From assembly GCA_943908405.1 (NCBI GenBank), contig CALTTE010000018.1:1-26554 (forward strand): a stretch of DNA of 26,554 nucleotides. Reading direction: 5' to 3'. Positions 7,121 through 14,026 of the stretch are shown piece by piece; the stretch's first letter is position 1; each line of letters begins with the position of its first letter. The translations under genes and the position numbers were made by a program. The DNA is from an uncultured Moraxella sp. (GTDB lineage Bacteria; Pseudomonadota; Gammaproteobacteria; Pseudomonadales; Moraxellaceae). A model generated the notes under the pieces. That model was not told where the DNA came from and made no database searches. It saw only the letters and a list, made by a program, of their open reading frames with translations.

Positions 7121-7759
7121 CTACTGTCCCACCGTTACCATTGCAGGGCGAATGGAGCGACCATTTAATACATAGCCTTTTTGCAAGACTTGTCCAACCA
7201 TATCGGCATCAGCGTCAGGGGCAATACCAACCGCTTCGTGGTGCTCTGGGTCAAATTTTTCGCCAACAGGATTGACCACTTGCACGCCGTGGCGTTCTAG
7301 CACAGCCAGCAACGACTTATGGGTTAATACCACCCCCTCAAGCAAGTCATTACTGCTATTTTTGGACTGATTGTCTGCGGTATTTTCGGTCGTTGCAATG
7401 GCACGCTCTAGATTGTCCACCACGTCCAACAGCTCTTTAACAAACTTTTGTAAGGCGTACTTTTTGGCTTTTTCAGCTTCGTTTTCCATACGCTTTTGGG
7501 CGTTGTAGCTTTCGGCATTGGCACGAGCTTGGGCTTCTTTGGCATCACGAGCGTCTTTTTGTAGCTGTTCAATTTGGGCTTTTAATTGGTTGATTTCGTC
7601 AGCTTCAGCACTGGTGTTAATGTCATTGGTGTTAATGGTATTGGCGTCAACGCTGGTTGATTGTGCATTTGACGTGTCGTTATCAACATCAGCATTCACC
7701 TCATTGTCGGTATCCAAAGCGTTATTTTGTTTGCGGTCATCGCTAAAATGATTGTTCAT
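7121..7759 (-). CDS. grpE: Nucleotide exchange factor GrpE
   Basis: The 212-residue protein has a low-complexity N-terminus (residues 1-52) rich in Asp, Asn, Thr and Ser. A long coiled-coil helix follows from about 55 to 105 (Ile-Asn-Gln-Leu-Lys-Ala-Gln-Ile-Glu-Gln-Leu). The beta-rich head contains Phe-Asp-Pro-Glu-His-His-Glu-Ala-Val and ends Leu-Asn-Gly-Arg-Ser-Ile-Arg-Pro-Ala-Met-Val-Thr-Val. These are family hallmarks. GrpE dimers release ADP from DnaK and act as a thermosensor. AAGGAG immediately upstream serves the ATG at 7759. It is the first of two chaperone genes on this strand (grpE, then dnaK). Confidence 0.98.
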   Translation of the reverse strand: MNNHFSDDRKQNNALDTDNEVNADVDNDTSNAQSTSVDANTINTNDINTSAEADEINQLKAQIEQLQKDARDAKEAQARANAESYNAQKRMENEAEKAKKYALQKFVKELLDVVDNLERAIATTENTADNQSKNSSNDLLEGVVLTHKSLLAVLERHGVQVVNPVGEKFDPEHHEAVGIAPDADADMVGQVLQKGYVLNGRSIRPAMVTVGQ

Positions 7760-7773
7760 AAAAACTCCTTAAG

Positions 7774-7819
7774 TTTACATCTACAGGTTAATTTAATTTA
7801 CGTCTACAGGTTCATTTAA
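7774..7819. repeat. 23-bp tandem duplication in the grpE leader
   Basis: Two adjacent 23-bp copies (7774-7796 and 7797-7819) differ at two positions. They lie 15-60 bp upstream of the grpE start, in the leader or promoter region. Each holds a TCTACAGG core. Confidence 0.8.
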
Positions 7820-7890
7820 TCAAATTATTATAAAATTATCAACACATATTGACCTACGACCACTGGTTTGCTATTGGTCTATTTGATTGA

Positions 7891-7922
7891 CTGATGTTTT
7901 TATAAACTGATGTTTTTATAAA
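7891..7922. repeat. 16-bp perfect tandem duplication
   Basis: CTGATGTTTTTATAAA occurs twice in succession (7891-7906 and 7907-7922), in the 676-bp spacer between divergent grpE and def. Confidence 0.85.
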
Positions 7923-7969
7923 TAGTTATCAGATATTTAATCAATCAGGCATTTTATTAAATTTAACAT

Positions 7970-8004
7970 TTAAGCTTGCCTTGGTTATTTAAGCTTGCCT
8001 TGGC
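7970..8004. repeat. 19-bp-period tandem duplication
   Basis: TTAAGCTTGCCTTGG recurs with a 19-bp period. Together with the two neighbouring repeats it leaves the grpE-def spacer (7760-8435) without a supported gene. Reading frames here overlap the repeats and look spurious. Confidence 0.7.
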
Positions 8005-8402
8005 TATTAAGGTAGACACATCACAAAAATCAACATACAACAATTGACAATTTGGCTTTAGTAAGGGCTTTTGGCGATTTTTCAAGCCATATTTTGATTT
8101 AATAACACCATCTAACAAAACAGTTAAAGCACAAAATAGTTTAATTATTGTATCGGCTTTATTACATATCTTAAATGTCATTTAATGTTAACAATTTAAT
8201 CTTTATAGGATTAAATATATAGGATTAATGTTTTTTTTGGATACAAGTTATGGTTATATTAAATTTTAAAAAACTTTAATCACCCAAGACCATCATCAAA
8301 GGTAGTAAAAAAGCTGAACAAATCCAAGCCAACAAAGTGATATAACACCACCAAGCATTACCATCGCATTGGTTGGCATAGCTAAGCGTTATCAATATCG
8401 GT

Positions 8403-8408
8403 TATAAT
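8403..8408 (+). promoter_or_regulatory. -10 element upstream of def
   Basis: A perfect TATAAT lies 28 bp before the def start codon. A matching -35 at 16-18 bp is not evident, so this is a candidate only. Confidence 0.4.
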
Positions 8409-8435
8409 AGCCTTTTGCAACCCAATGGAGCAATT

Positions 8436-8954
8436 ATGGCACTACTACCCATCTTAACCTATCCCGATCCACGCCTACGCACAATCGCCAAACCTGTCGT
8501 TGCCATTGATGCCACCATAAAAACGCTTATTAGCGATATGTTTGAGACGATGTATGACGCTCGTGGTATCGGGCTTGCTGCCACCCAAGTGGACAGACAT
8601 TGGCAAGTTGTGGTGATGGATTTGGCAAAAGAAGAAGAGCCGCCCACCCCTCGTGTGTTTATCAACCCCAAAGTTACGCCCTTAACAGAGGAACTAAGCC
8701 CCTACCAAGAGGGCTGTTTGTCTATTCCTGAGGTTTATGATGATATTATGCGTCCTGCACGGGTACAAATAGAGTCGATGAACGAACACGGCAAAATCAT
8801 TAGCGAGACAGCCGATGGGCTTTTGGCGGTATGTATTCAGCACGAGCTTGACCATCTAAATGGTGTTTTGTTTGTGGATTATTTATCCAGACTAAAACAG
8901 ACTCGTGCCCAAGAAAAAGTCAAAAAGGTACTCAAAAAACGTAAAAACACTTAA
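8436..8954 (+). CDS. def: Peptide deformylase
   Basis: The 172-residue protein carries the three catalytic motifs of deformylases: Gly-Ile-Gly-Leu-Ala-Ala-Thr-Gln (44-51), Glu-Gly-Cys-Leu-Ser-Ile-Pro (92-98, metal ligand Cys94) and His-Glu-Leu-Asp-His (136-140, two His ligands and the catalytic Glu). It removes the formyl group from the first Met of new proteins at the ribosome, using Fe(II). I place the start at ATG 8436, five bases after GGAG (8427-8430). A TTG at 8415 is in frame but would add seven residues that include the ribosome binding site. In many bacteria def is followed directly by fmt; here fmt lies about 12.5 kb away, so the two are uncoupled. Confidence 0.98.
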   Translation: MALLPILTYPDPRLRTIAKPVVAIDATIKTLISDMFETMYDARGIGLAATQVDRHWQVVVMDLAKEEEPPTPRVFINPKVTPLTEELSPYQEGCLSIPEVYDDIMRPARVQIESMNEHGKIISETADGLLAVCIQHELDHLNGVLFVDYLSRLKQTRAQEKVKKVLKKRKNT

Positions 8955-9310
8955 AGATTTTATTTAATTGCCACTGATAAAACATTGGCAAAAATACTTA
9001 AATTAAAAAATTTAACACCAACAAAATCAACCATCGCAAAAAATTTGTTTTAATAGCTTGGTTGATTTTGGTATACTCACCCAAAACCAAATTATGTTTC
9101 ACGTGAAACTTTTTAATCAACACGGATAATTTTAAGCTTATTGCCTAACCACTTATTGCCCAACTAATTAGTGCTGATTTAAATATCATTTAAAGTGGCT
9201 AAAGCTCTGGTGGCAAGGTGGTTTTAGTAATGATTTAAATAGCTACTAACAAATTTACTTAAGCAATGATTTGCCTTTGAGGTGTTACAGATTCACTCCC
9301 AGTCTTCCAC
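8955..9310. other. 356-bp spacer between def and the ABC exporter gene
   Basis: It contains a short hairpin (8968-8973 with 8986-8991) that lacks a U-tract, one parS site (9095-9110) and the first half of an 18-bp duplication (9293-9310). No gene is seen. Confidence 0.7.
9095..9110. promoter_or_regulatory. parS site 1 (ParB binding)
   Basis: TGTTTCACGTGAAACT matches the 14-bp palindromic core of the chromosomal parS consensus TGTTTCACGTGAAACA and 15 of its 16 positions. Intergenic, and the leftmost of eleven. Confidence 0.93.
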
Positions 9311-9328
9311 TCACTCCCAGTCTTCCAC
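9293..9328. repeat. 18-bp tandem duplication spanning the stop of the ABC exporter gene
   Basis: TCACTCCCAGTCTTCCAC occurs at 9293-9310 and 9311-9328. On the minus strand each copy reads Val-Glu-Asp-Trp-Glu-stop, so the last five codons and the stop are repeated after the gene's end. Confidence 0.9.
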
Positions 9329-11158
9329 CAAAAACCCACCGCTTTGCCTTGCCCAAAGACCAGCATAAACACCCTCTTTGGCAAGCAATTCATCGTGGCT
9401 ACCCATCTCTACAATTCGCCCTTTATCCATCACCACAAGCCTATCCATCGCCGCAATCGTTGATAAACGGTGAGCGATGGCAATCACTGTTTTACCCGCC
9501 ATCATTGCATTTAAACTTGTGGTAATGGCGTGCTCCACCTCACTATCTAAAGCACTGGTTGCCTCATCAAGCAGTAAAATTGGGGCGTTTTTGAGCATTA
9601 CCCGAGCGATGGCAATGCGTTGGCGTTGCCCACCTGAGAGTTTGACGCCACGCTCGCCAACTTCGGTGTCCAGTCCTTGATTGCCGTATTTGTCCTGCAG
9701 TGCCGACACAAATTCCCAAGCGTGAGCCGATTTAATCGCCGCCACAATTTCATCATCACTGGCATTGGGGCGACCATAGGCAATATTTTGCCGAATAGTG
9801 CGATGAAGTAAACTGGTATCTTGGGTTACCATACCAATATTTTGACGTAACGATTCTTGGGTCATATCGCTAATGTTTTTACCATCAATGCAAATTTGAC
9901 CGCCATCAACCTCATAAAACCGCAACAGCAGATTAACAAGCGTTGTCTTGCCTGCCCCACTACGACCAACCAAACCTACCTTTTCACCCGCTTTAATCGT
10001 TAGTTTAAAATCCTTAAGTAAATAGCCGTTATTGTCGCCTTGACCATAGCCAAAACACACCGAATCAAACACAATCTCACCTTGTTTCACGTGAAACTCT
10101 TTGGCGTTGGGTTTATCAATAATGGTGTGAGGTGTGGTTAAGGTCGTCATACCATCTTGAACCGTGCCCAGGTTTTCAAACAAACTTGCCGTTTCCCAAA
10201 GCACCCAATGCGTCAGCCCCTGTAAACGAATCGCAAGAGCTGCCGACACCGCTACCGCCCCAGCCCCAACCACGCCCATACGCCACAAATACACGCTCAT
10301 CGCAATACTACCCGACACGGTGATTATAGCAATGATTGAGACCAAAAGCTCAAGCACCGACACCCATCGCATTTGGTCATGCACCTTGCCCAAAAACGTC
10401 TGCATCGCTTCTTTGGCATAAGACAATTCGCGTTTAGAGTGGCTAAACAACTTAACCGTCGCAATATTGGCATAAGCATCGGTGATCCGCCCTGTCATCA
10501 AGGCACGAGCATCGGCTTGAGTTTGTGCGGTTTTTTGCAAACGGGGTAACAAAAATACAAGTAGCCCCACCACCATTACAAGCCACAACAAAAACGGCAA
10601 AGACAATCGCCAATCCAGCCCAATCAACACCGCATTTGCCCCCACCAAAAACGTACCAATAAACACAAATACGCCAATGATTGCCATCACCACATCACGC
10701 ACCGCAAGGGCAGTTTGCATTACCTTGGCTGCCACACGCCCTGAAAATTCATCTTGATAAAACTGCATTGATTGTCCAAGCATATGGCGATGAAATACCC
10801 ACCGCAGCCGCATCGGCGTAATCCCTTGCAACACTTGATGATGAACCGTGGTCTCAAACAGCATTATGACAGGCATAACCAAGCTAATCGCCAGCATTGT
10901 TAATAAATCAGACCCTTTGACCTGCCAAAGCTCGTTTGGGTTATAAAGACTGAGCCAATCGATAATTTGCCCCACCCAAGAATATACAAACGCCCAATAC
11001 AGCCCAGAGATTGCCGTCAATAGCAAATACACCCAAAGCCAGCCACGAAAGCCTTTGGTGCACGCCCAAATAAACGACAAAAGCCCACCAGTTTTTACCA
11101 TCGCTGTATCGGGGTAGGCAGGCAATAATCGCTCAAAATAACCAAAAAATCGCTTCAT
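9311..11158 (-). CDS. ABC exporter, fused membrane and ATPase domains
   Basis: The roughly 615-residue half-transporter has a membrane domain (residues about 20-330, six likely helices) followed by an ATPase domain. The latter shows Walker A Gly-Arg-Ser-Gly-Ala-Gly-Lys-Thr-Thr, the signature Leu-Ser-Gly-Gly-Gln-Arg-Gln-Arg, Walker B Ile-Leu-Leu-Leu-Asp-Glu, and the switch His in Ala-His-Arg-Leu-Ser-Thr-Ile. This is the MsbA/MdlB-type exporter family, which works as a dimer in the inner membrane. The substrate cannot be told from sequence. The start is taken at ATG 11158; GTG at 11161 is one codon upstream and equally placed. A parS site (10083-10098) is inside the gene and is read as Phe-His-Val-Lys at the start of the ATPase domain. 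It stands alone downstream of dnaA. Confidence 0.93.
   Translation of the reverse strand: MKRFFGYFERLLPAYPDTAMVKTGGLLSFIWACTKGFRGWLWVYLLLTAISGLYWAFVYSWVGQIIDWLSLYNPNELWQVKGSDLLTMLAISLVMPVIMLFETTVHHQVLQGITPMRLRWVFHRHMLGQSMQFYQDEFSGRVAAKVMQTALAVRDVVMAIIGVFVFIGTFLVGANAVLIGLDWRLSLPFLLWLVMVVGLLVFLLPRLQKTAQTQADARALMTGRITDAYANIATVKLFSHSKRELSYAKEAMQTFLGKVHDQMRWVSVLELLVSIIAIITVSGSIAMSVYLWRMGVVGAGAVAVSAALAIRLQGLTHWVLWETASLFENLGTVQDGMTTLTTPHTIIDKPNAKEFHVKQGEIVFDSVCFGYGQGDNNGYLLKDFKLTIKAGEKVGLVGRSGAGKTTLVNLLLRFYEVDGGQICIDGKNISDMTQESLRQNIGMVTQDTSLLHRTIRQNIAYGRPNASDDEIVAAIKSAHAWEFVSALQDKYGNQGLDTEVGERGVKLSGGQRQRIAIARVMLKNAPILLLDEATSALDSEVEHAITTSLNAMMAGKTVIAIAHRLSTIAAMDRLVVMDKGRIVEMGSHDELLAKEGVYAGLWARQSGGFLVEDWE
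10083..10098. promoter_or_regulatory. parS site 2, inside the ABC exporter gene
   Basis: TGTTTCACGTGAAACT has a perfect 14-bp core. It is translated as Phe-His-Val-Lys where related exporters have a variable linker before the ATPase domain. Confidence 0.92.
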
Positions 11159-11231
11159 CACATTCTCAATACCAAATTCAATCCATCAAATTTATCAGAG
11201 TTTTTAAATTAAATGTTGCCTTTATTTTTAT

Positions 11232-11247
11232 TGTTTCACGTGAAACT
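11232..11247. promoter_or_regulatory. parS site 3
   Basis: TGTTTCACGTGAAACT, perfect 14-bp core, intergenic, upstream of the ABC exporter gene. It could also affect that gene's promoter. Confidence 0.93.
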
Positions 11248-11426
11248 TAGACAGCTCTATTGGTTTAAAAAAATAATAATCAATCAAAACAGTTTCACCA
11301 AATCCAAGTCATTAACCGTAAATCAAAACCGCTACATCGTATTACCAACCCAAGCCATCAAAGCAACATTAACCAAATAAAAACAAATAAAATAACACAA
11401 GTTAAAATCTTACGGTCTGTTATTTT

Positions 11427-11442
11427 TGTTTCACGTGAAACC
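11427..11442. promoter_or_regulatory. parS site 4
   Basis: TGTTTCACGTGAAACC, perfect 14-bp core, 195 bp from site 3. Confidence 0.93.
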
Positions 11443-11620
11443 AAATATCACCAATCAGGCACCACCCATTCAATTCTAAAAGCATTTAAAAAATTATTTA
11501 AAAATCCTAAAACCCCATCGCTCAAAAGCACAAAAACAATCACCAAACAATAATTAAGTTTAATCAATAATTTACTTAAAAAACCCAAATCAAAAAGGAT
11601 TTTAATCAAACATAAAACTT

Positions 11621-11636
11621 TGTTTCACGTGAAACA
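11621..11636. promoter_or_regulatory. parS site 5 (full consensus)
   Basis: TGTTTCACGTGAAACA is identical to the 16-bp consensus at every position, the only such site in the window. It is 194 bp from site 4. Confidence 0.95.
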
Positions 11637-11749
11637 CCGTAAATTAACACTAATTTTGCTTTAATAAGTCGCTACAAAACATAAATTCTTAATAAAAACG
11701 ATACCCAATAATCATCAGCCAAAAAACTTATAAACCAACCACCGATAAA

Positions 11750-11805
11750 ACCAAAGCAACACTACCAAAGCAACACTACCAAAACAACACCATCAAAGCA
11801 ACATC
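11750..11805. repeat. 14-bp tandem repeat, four copies
   Basis: The unit ACCAAAGCAACACT is present twice perfectly (11750-11763, 11764-11777) and twice with changes (to 11805). It lies between parS sites 5 and 6. A related string occurs near 11357. Confidence 0.8.
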
Positions 11806-11840
11806 AACGATAAGCGCTAAAAACCTAAAAACCATTGGTT

Positions 11841-11856
11841 AGTTTCACGTGAAACA
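11841..11856. promoter_or_regulatory. parS site 6, abutting the dnaA stop
   Basis: AGTTTCACGTGAAACA has a perfect 14-bp core and ends one base before the dnaA stop codon region at 11858. It is the last site before an 8.2-kb interval without parS. Confidence 0.93.
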
Positions 11857-11857
11857 T

Positions 11858-13192
11858 CTAAATCATCTCTAAAGTTGCCGATAACGCTCGATAATCTTTA
11901 TTAAACTGCTCATCTTCTTGGCACAAAGACGCCACCTTATCACAAGCGTGAATTACCGTGCTATGATCACGCCCCCCAAAAGCTTGACCAATATCAATCA
12001 AGCTAGTGTCGGTAAAATCACGAACCAACGCCATCGCCATCTGTCTGGCTCGAGCGATATGACGCACTCGTTTTTTGCCACTCAATTCTTTTGGGCTTAG
12101 ATTATAATATTTTGCCACCATATCCTTGATGGTGTCAGGCGTAATTGCGTGAGTGCGGATAACAATATGCGATTTTAAAGCTTGACGCACCAAAGTAATA
12201 TCAATCGGCGACCCAAGCATTTGGGCATTGGCACGCACTTGATGCAACGCTCCTTCAAGACGCCTAACGTCAGGGGCGATATTTTGAGCGATAAAAATGG
12301 CACATTCTTTGGGCAAAAACAAACCCAAACTGCTCGCTTTTTTCTCCAAAATCTGTATTCTTGTATCCATTTCAGGTGGATCAATAGCAACGGTTAACCC
12401 TTCTGAAAAGCGAGATAAAAACCTTGGGTCAAACCCTTGCATTTGTGTTGGTGCTCTATCAGATGCCAATATCACCTGCTTATTTTTTTCTAAAAATTCT
12501 GAATACAACGCCAAAAGCACTCCTGCAATTTGCGGTTTTTTGTTGCTTGAAATCAAATGCACATCATCAATCATCAACAAATCTGCCTGAAGAATATCTT
12601 TTTGAAACTCATTGATTTGATTGGTCCGAAACGCCGCCGCCACTTTTTGCATAAAACCATCAGAACTAAAATAGCAAAATCGACGCCCATTTTTTTGATA
12701 GCGATGAGCCACAGAATGCATTAAATGCGTTTTACCAAGCCCTGACACCCCATAAATAAACAACGAATGATAACTACCCCCTTTGCCTTTTTTTGCCATA
12801 TCATAGCAAGCATTGTAAGCCAACGTGTTAGATTTGCCCCGAACAAAAGCTTCAAACGTATACAATTCATTTAACGCATTACTTTGAGCAACGGGCAAAG
12901 CGTGATTTTTGCTTTTGGGCACAATGATTGGTTTGGATAGTTCTTGCATCATCTGCAAAACAACCTTGTTGACCTCGCCTTGACTGTAAGCATACACCAA
13001 TTTTTTTATTTTTTCTAAATAGTTTTTTTCAATATGCTTAATAAAAAAAATATTAATCGCACCCAAAATCAACGTATCGCCCTCAGTATTGGCCACCAAT
13101 GGCAATAACCATTGACGATATTCCGTCTCTTCAATATCACGCTTTAACGTTTCTAAGCACAATAACCACAACTTATTCGGTAATTCATTCAT
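11858..13192 (-). CDS. dnaA: Chromosomal replication initiator DnaA
   Basis: The 444-residue protein has all four DnaA domains. Domain I (1-80) mediates DnaB contacts, and a short linker covers about 84-107. The AAA+ domain has Walker A Gly-Val-Ser-Gly-Leu-Gly-Lys-Thr (148-155), Walker B Leu-Leu-Met-Ile-Asp-Asp (205-210) and the sensor region Ala-Ser-Asp-Arg (243-246). Domain IV (about 345-444) contains Arg-Asp-His-Ser-Thr-Val (408-413), which reads the DnaA box. It opens the origin with ATP bound. GGTGGG (13198-13203, minus strand) precedes the ATG, and this stretch is a 16-bp duplication that adds an upstream out-of-frame ATG. The gene faces away from rpmH across the DnaA-box region. dnaN, recF and gyrB, its usual followers, are absent; an ABC exporter gene comes next instead. 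Confidence 0.98.
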   Translation of the reverse strand: MNELPNKLWLLCLETLKRDIEETEYRQWLLPLVANTEGDTLILGAINIFFIKHIEKNYLEKIKKLVYAYSQGEVNKVVLQMMQELSKPIIVPKSKNHALPVAQSNALNELYTFEAFVRGKSNTLAYNACYDMAKKGKGGSYHSLFIYGVSGLGKTHLMHSVAHRYQKNGRRFCYFSSDGFMQKVAAAFRTNQINEFQKDILQADLLMIDDVHLISSNKKPQIAGVLLALYSEFLEKNKQVILASDRAPTQMQGFDPRFLSRFSEGLTVAIDPPEMDTRIQILEKKASSLGLFLPKECAIFIAQNIAPDVRRLEGALHQVRANAQMLGSPIDITLVRQALKSHIVIRTHAITPDTIKDMVAKYYNLSPKELSGKKRVRHIARARQMAMALVRDFTDTSLIDIGQAFGGRDHSTVIHACDKVASLCQEDEQFNKDYRALSATLEMI

Positions 13193-13217
13193 AAAATCCC
13201 ACCTTCATAAAATCCCA
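13188..13217. repeat. 16-bp duplication of the dnaA start region
   Basis: TTCATAAAATCCCA occurs at 13188-13201 and 13204-13217 (period 16). On the minus strand each copy holds a GGGATTTTATG start context, so a second ATG lies 16 bp upstream of the dnaA start, out of frame. Confidence 0.85.
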
Positions 13218-13292
13218 TCAAAACACACCCATTTTCAACTAAAGATAACACAACTTTAAAAAAAATCAATCATTTTGCGATGTGGATAACCC

Positions 13293-13347
13293 TGTGGATA
13301 ATATGTGGATAACTTAAAAAAGATAATTTATCCACATATTATCCACA
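13293..13347. repeat. 20-bp perfect inverted repeat made of four DnaA boxes
   Basis: TGTGGATAATATGTGGATAA (13293-13312) is the exact reverse complement of 13328-13347, with a 15-bp spacer. Each arm has two DnaA boxes in tandem with an 11-bp period. Confidence 0.95.
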
Positions 13348-13404
13348 CACTATCAACACTGATATAAACATCTTAATTTATTGAAAATAAAAGAAAATTA
13401 TAAC

Positions 13405-13442
13405 TTATCAACAAAAATTAGCCACCCCTACTACTACTATTA
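13405..13442. promoter_or_regulatory. Candidate DnaA-trio unwinding element
   Basis: DnaA-box-like TTATCAACA (13405-13413), then a C-rich patch, then CTA repeated four times and TTA (13428-13442). Read 3' to 5' on the other strand this is GAT four times and AAT, the trio motif that DnaA binds as single strand in Bacillus subtilis. AT-rich DNA follows. Confidence 0.55.
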
Positions 13443-13524
13443 AAAATAAATTTATATTAATTAGTAATAGGCAAAGCTTATTTTTGTGGATAACTAGTAA
13501 TTTTAATATTTTAGCTAAAACCTA

Positions 13525-13552
13525 TTGACAAAATAAATTTAATTGTTAGAAT
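13525..13552 (+). promoter_or_regulatory. Sigma-70 promoter of rpmH
   Basis: TTGACA (13525-13530) and TAGAAT (13547-13552) are 16 bp apart, with a TG at -14/-15 (13544-13545). The rpmH start is 35 bp downstream of the -10. It lies 32 bp to the right of the last DnaA box (13485-13493). Confidence 0.85.
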
Positions 13553-13586
13553 ACAAATTCTTTTTTATATTTTTACTTGGTGAATC

Positions 13587-13721
13587 ATGAAACGTACTTT
13601 TCAACCCAGTGTTATCAAGCGTAAACGTACTCACGGTTTTCGTGCTCGTATGGCAACAAAAAATGGACGTCAAGTGTTAGCTCGCCGTCGTGCCAAAGGT
13701 CGTCATCGTTTATCTGTTTAG
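13587..13721 (+). CDS. rpmH: 50S ribosomal protein L34
   Basis: The 44-residue protein begins Met-Lys-Arg-Thr-Phe-Gln-Pro-Ser, which is diagnostic of L34. It is strongly basic (Arg/Lys in the second half) and ends Arg-Leu-Ser-Val. Length and sequence match the family exactly. L34 is a late-assembling protein of the large ribosomal subunit. Its gene is divergent from dnaA across the origin region, and in most bacteria rnpA follows directly. Here a 305-bp, very AT-rich spacer separates the two. Codon use favours CGT for Arg, as expected for a highly expressed gene. Confidence 0.98.
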   Translation: MKRTFQPSVIKRKRTHGFRARMATKNGRQVLARRRAKGRHRLSV

Positions 13722-14026
13722 TTTATATTACTAAATCTTACAAGCATTAGATAATAACAATATGCACTTAAATTCAATCAAGTTTTTCTAACCAGTATTT
13801 AGTACTTTAACATAAAATACTTTGAAATAATTTAATATTGAAATTAAGTGCTCATTTTATAAACTTAAATTTGTTATTACTATTTATTTTATTTAGATTA
13901 AAAGCATTTATTTAAATTTTCTAAAATTACTATTTGCTCAAATATTTGCAGATAAATTAAATCTGAATTTTATTTTTTAGCCAAAATTAAGTCATAATTA
14001 AATTGATTGCAATTTAAGTCATTTAA
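13722..14026. other. 305-bp very AT-rich spacer between rpmH and rnpA
   Basis: It consists almost entirely of A and T. I see no DnaA box, parS site, hairpin terminator or reading frame in it. It may include an rnpA promoter but none stands out. Confidence 0.6.

Larger units (their letters stand above)
11159..11857. other. 699-bp gene-free block with four parS sites
   Basis: AT-rich and without a plausible reading frame. It lies downstream of dnaA and upstream of the ABC exporter gene. It holds parS sites 3-6 at intervals of 195, 194 and 220 bp and a 14-bp tandem repeat. Loading of ParB is the only function I can suggest for it. Confidence 0.75.
13193..13586. other. oriC: Predicted oriC between dnaA and rpmH
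   Basis: Six consensus DnaA boxes lie here: TGTGGATAA at 13281, 13293, 13304 and 13485, and TTATCCACA at 13328 and 13339. A one-mismatch box TTATCAACA is at 13405-13413. It is followed by a C-rich patch (CCACCCC, 13422-13428) and CTA triplets running into AT-rich DNA (13428-13470), a layout that fits a DnaA-trio unwinding site. The location between divergent dnaA and rpmH is the classic origin position in Pseudomonas. The box cluster also covers the dnaA upstream region, so it likely serves dnaA autoregulation. Confidence 0.85.

Noticed and set aside
7963..8181. 72-codon minus-strand frame upstream of grpE
   Set aside because: It overlaps the 19-bp tandem duplication, has no ribosome binding site and no recognisable domain; its composition is that of non-coding DNA.
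8968..8991. Hairpin after def as a terminator
   Set aside because: Only six base pairs with a 12-nt loop and no U-tract on the plus strand.
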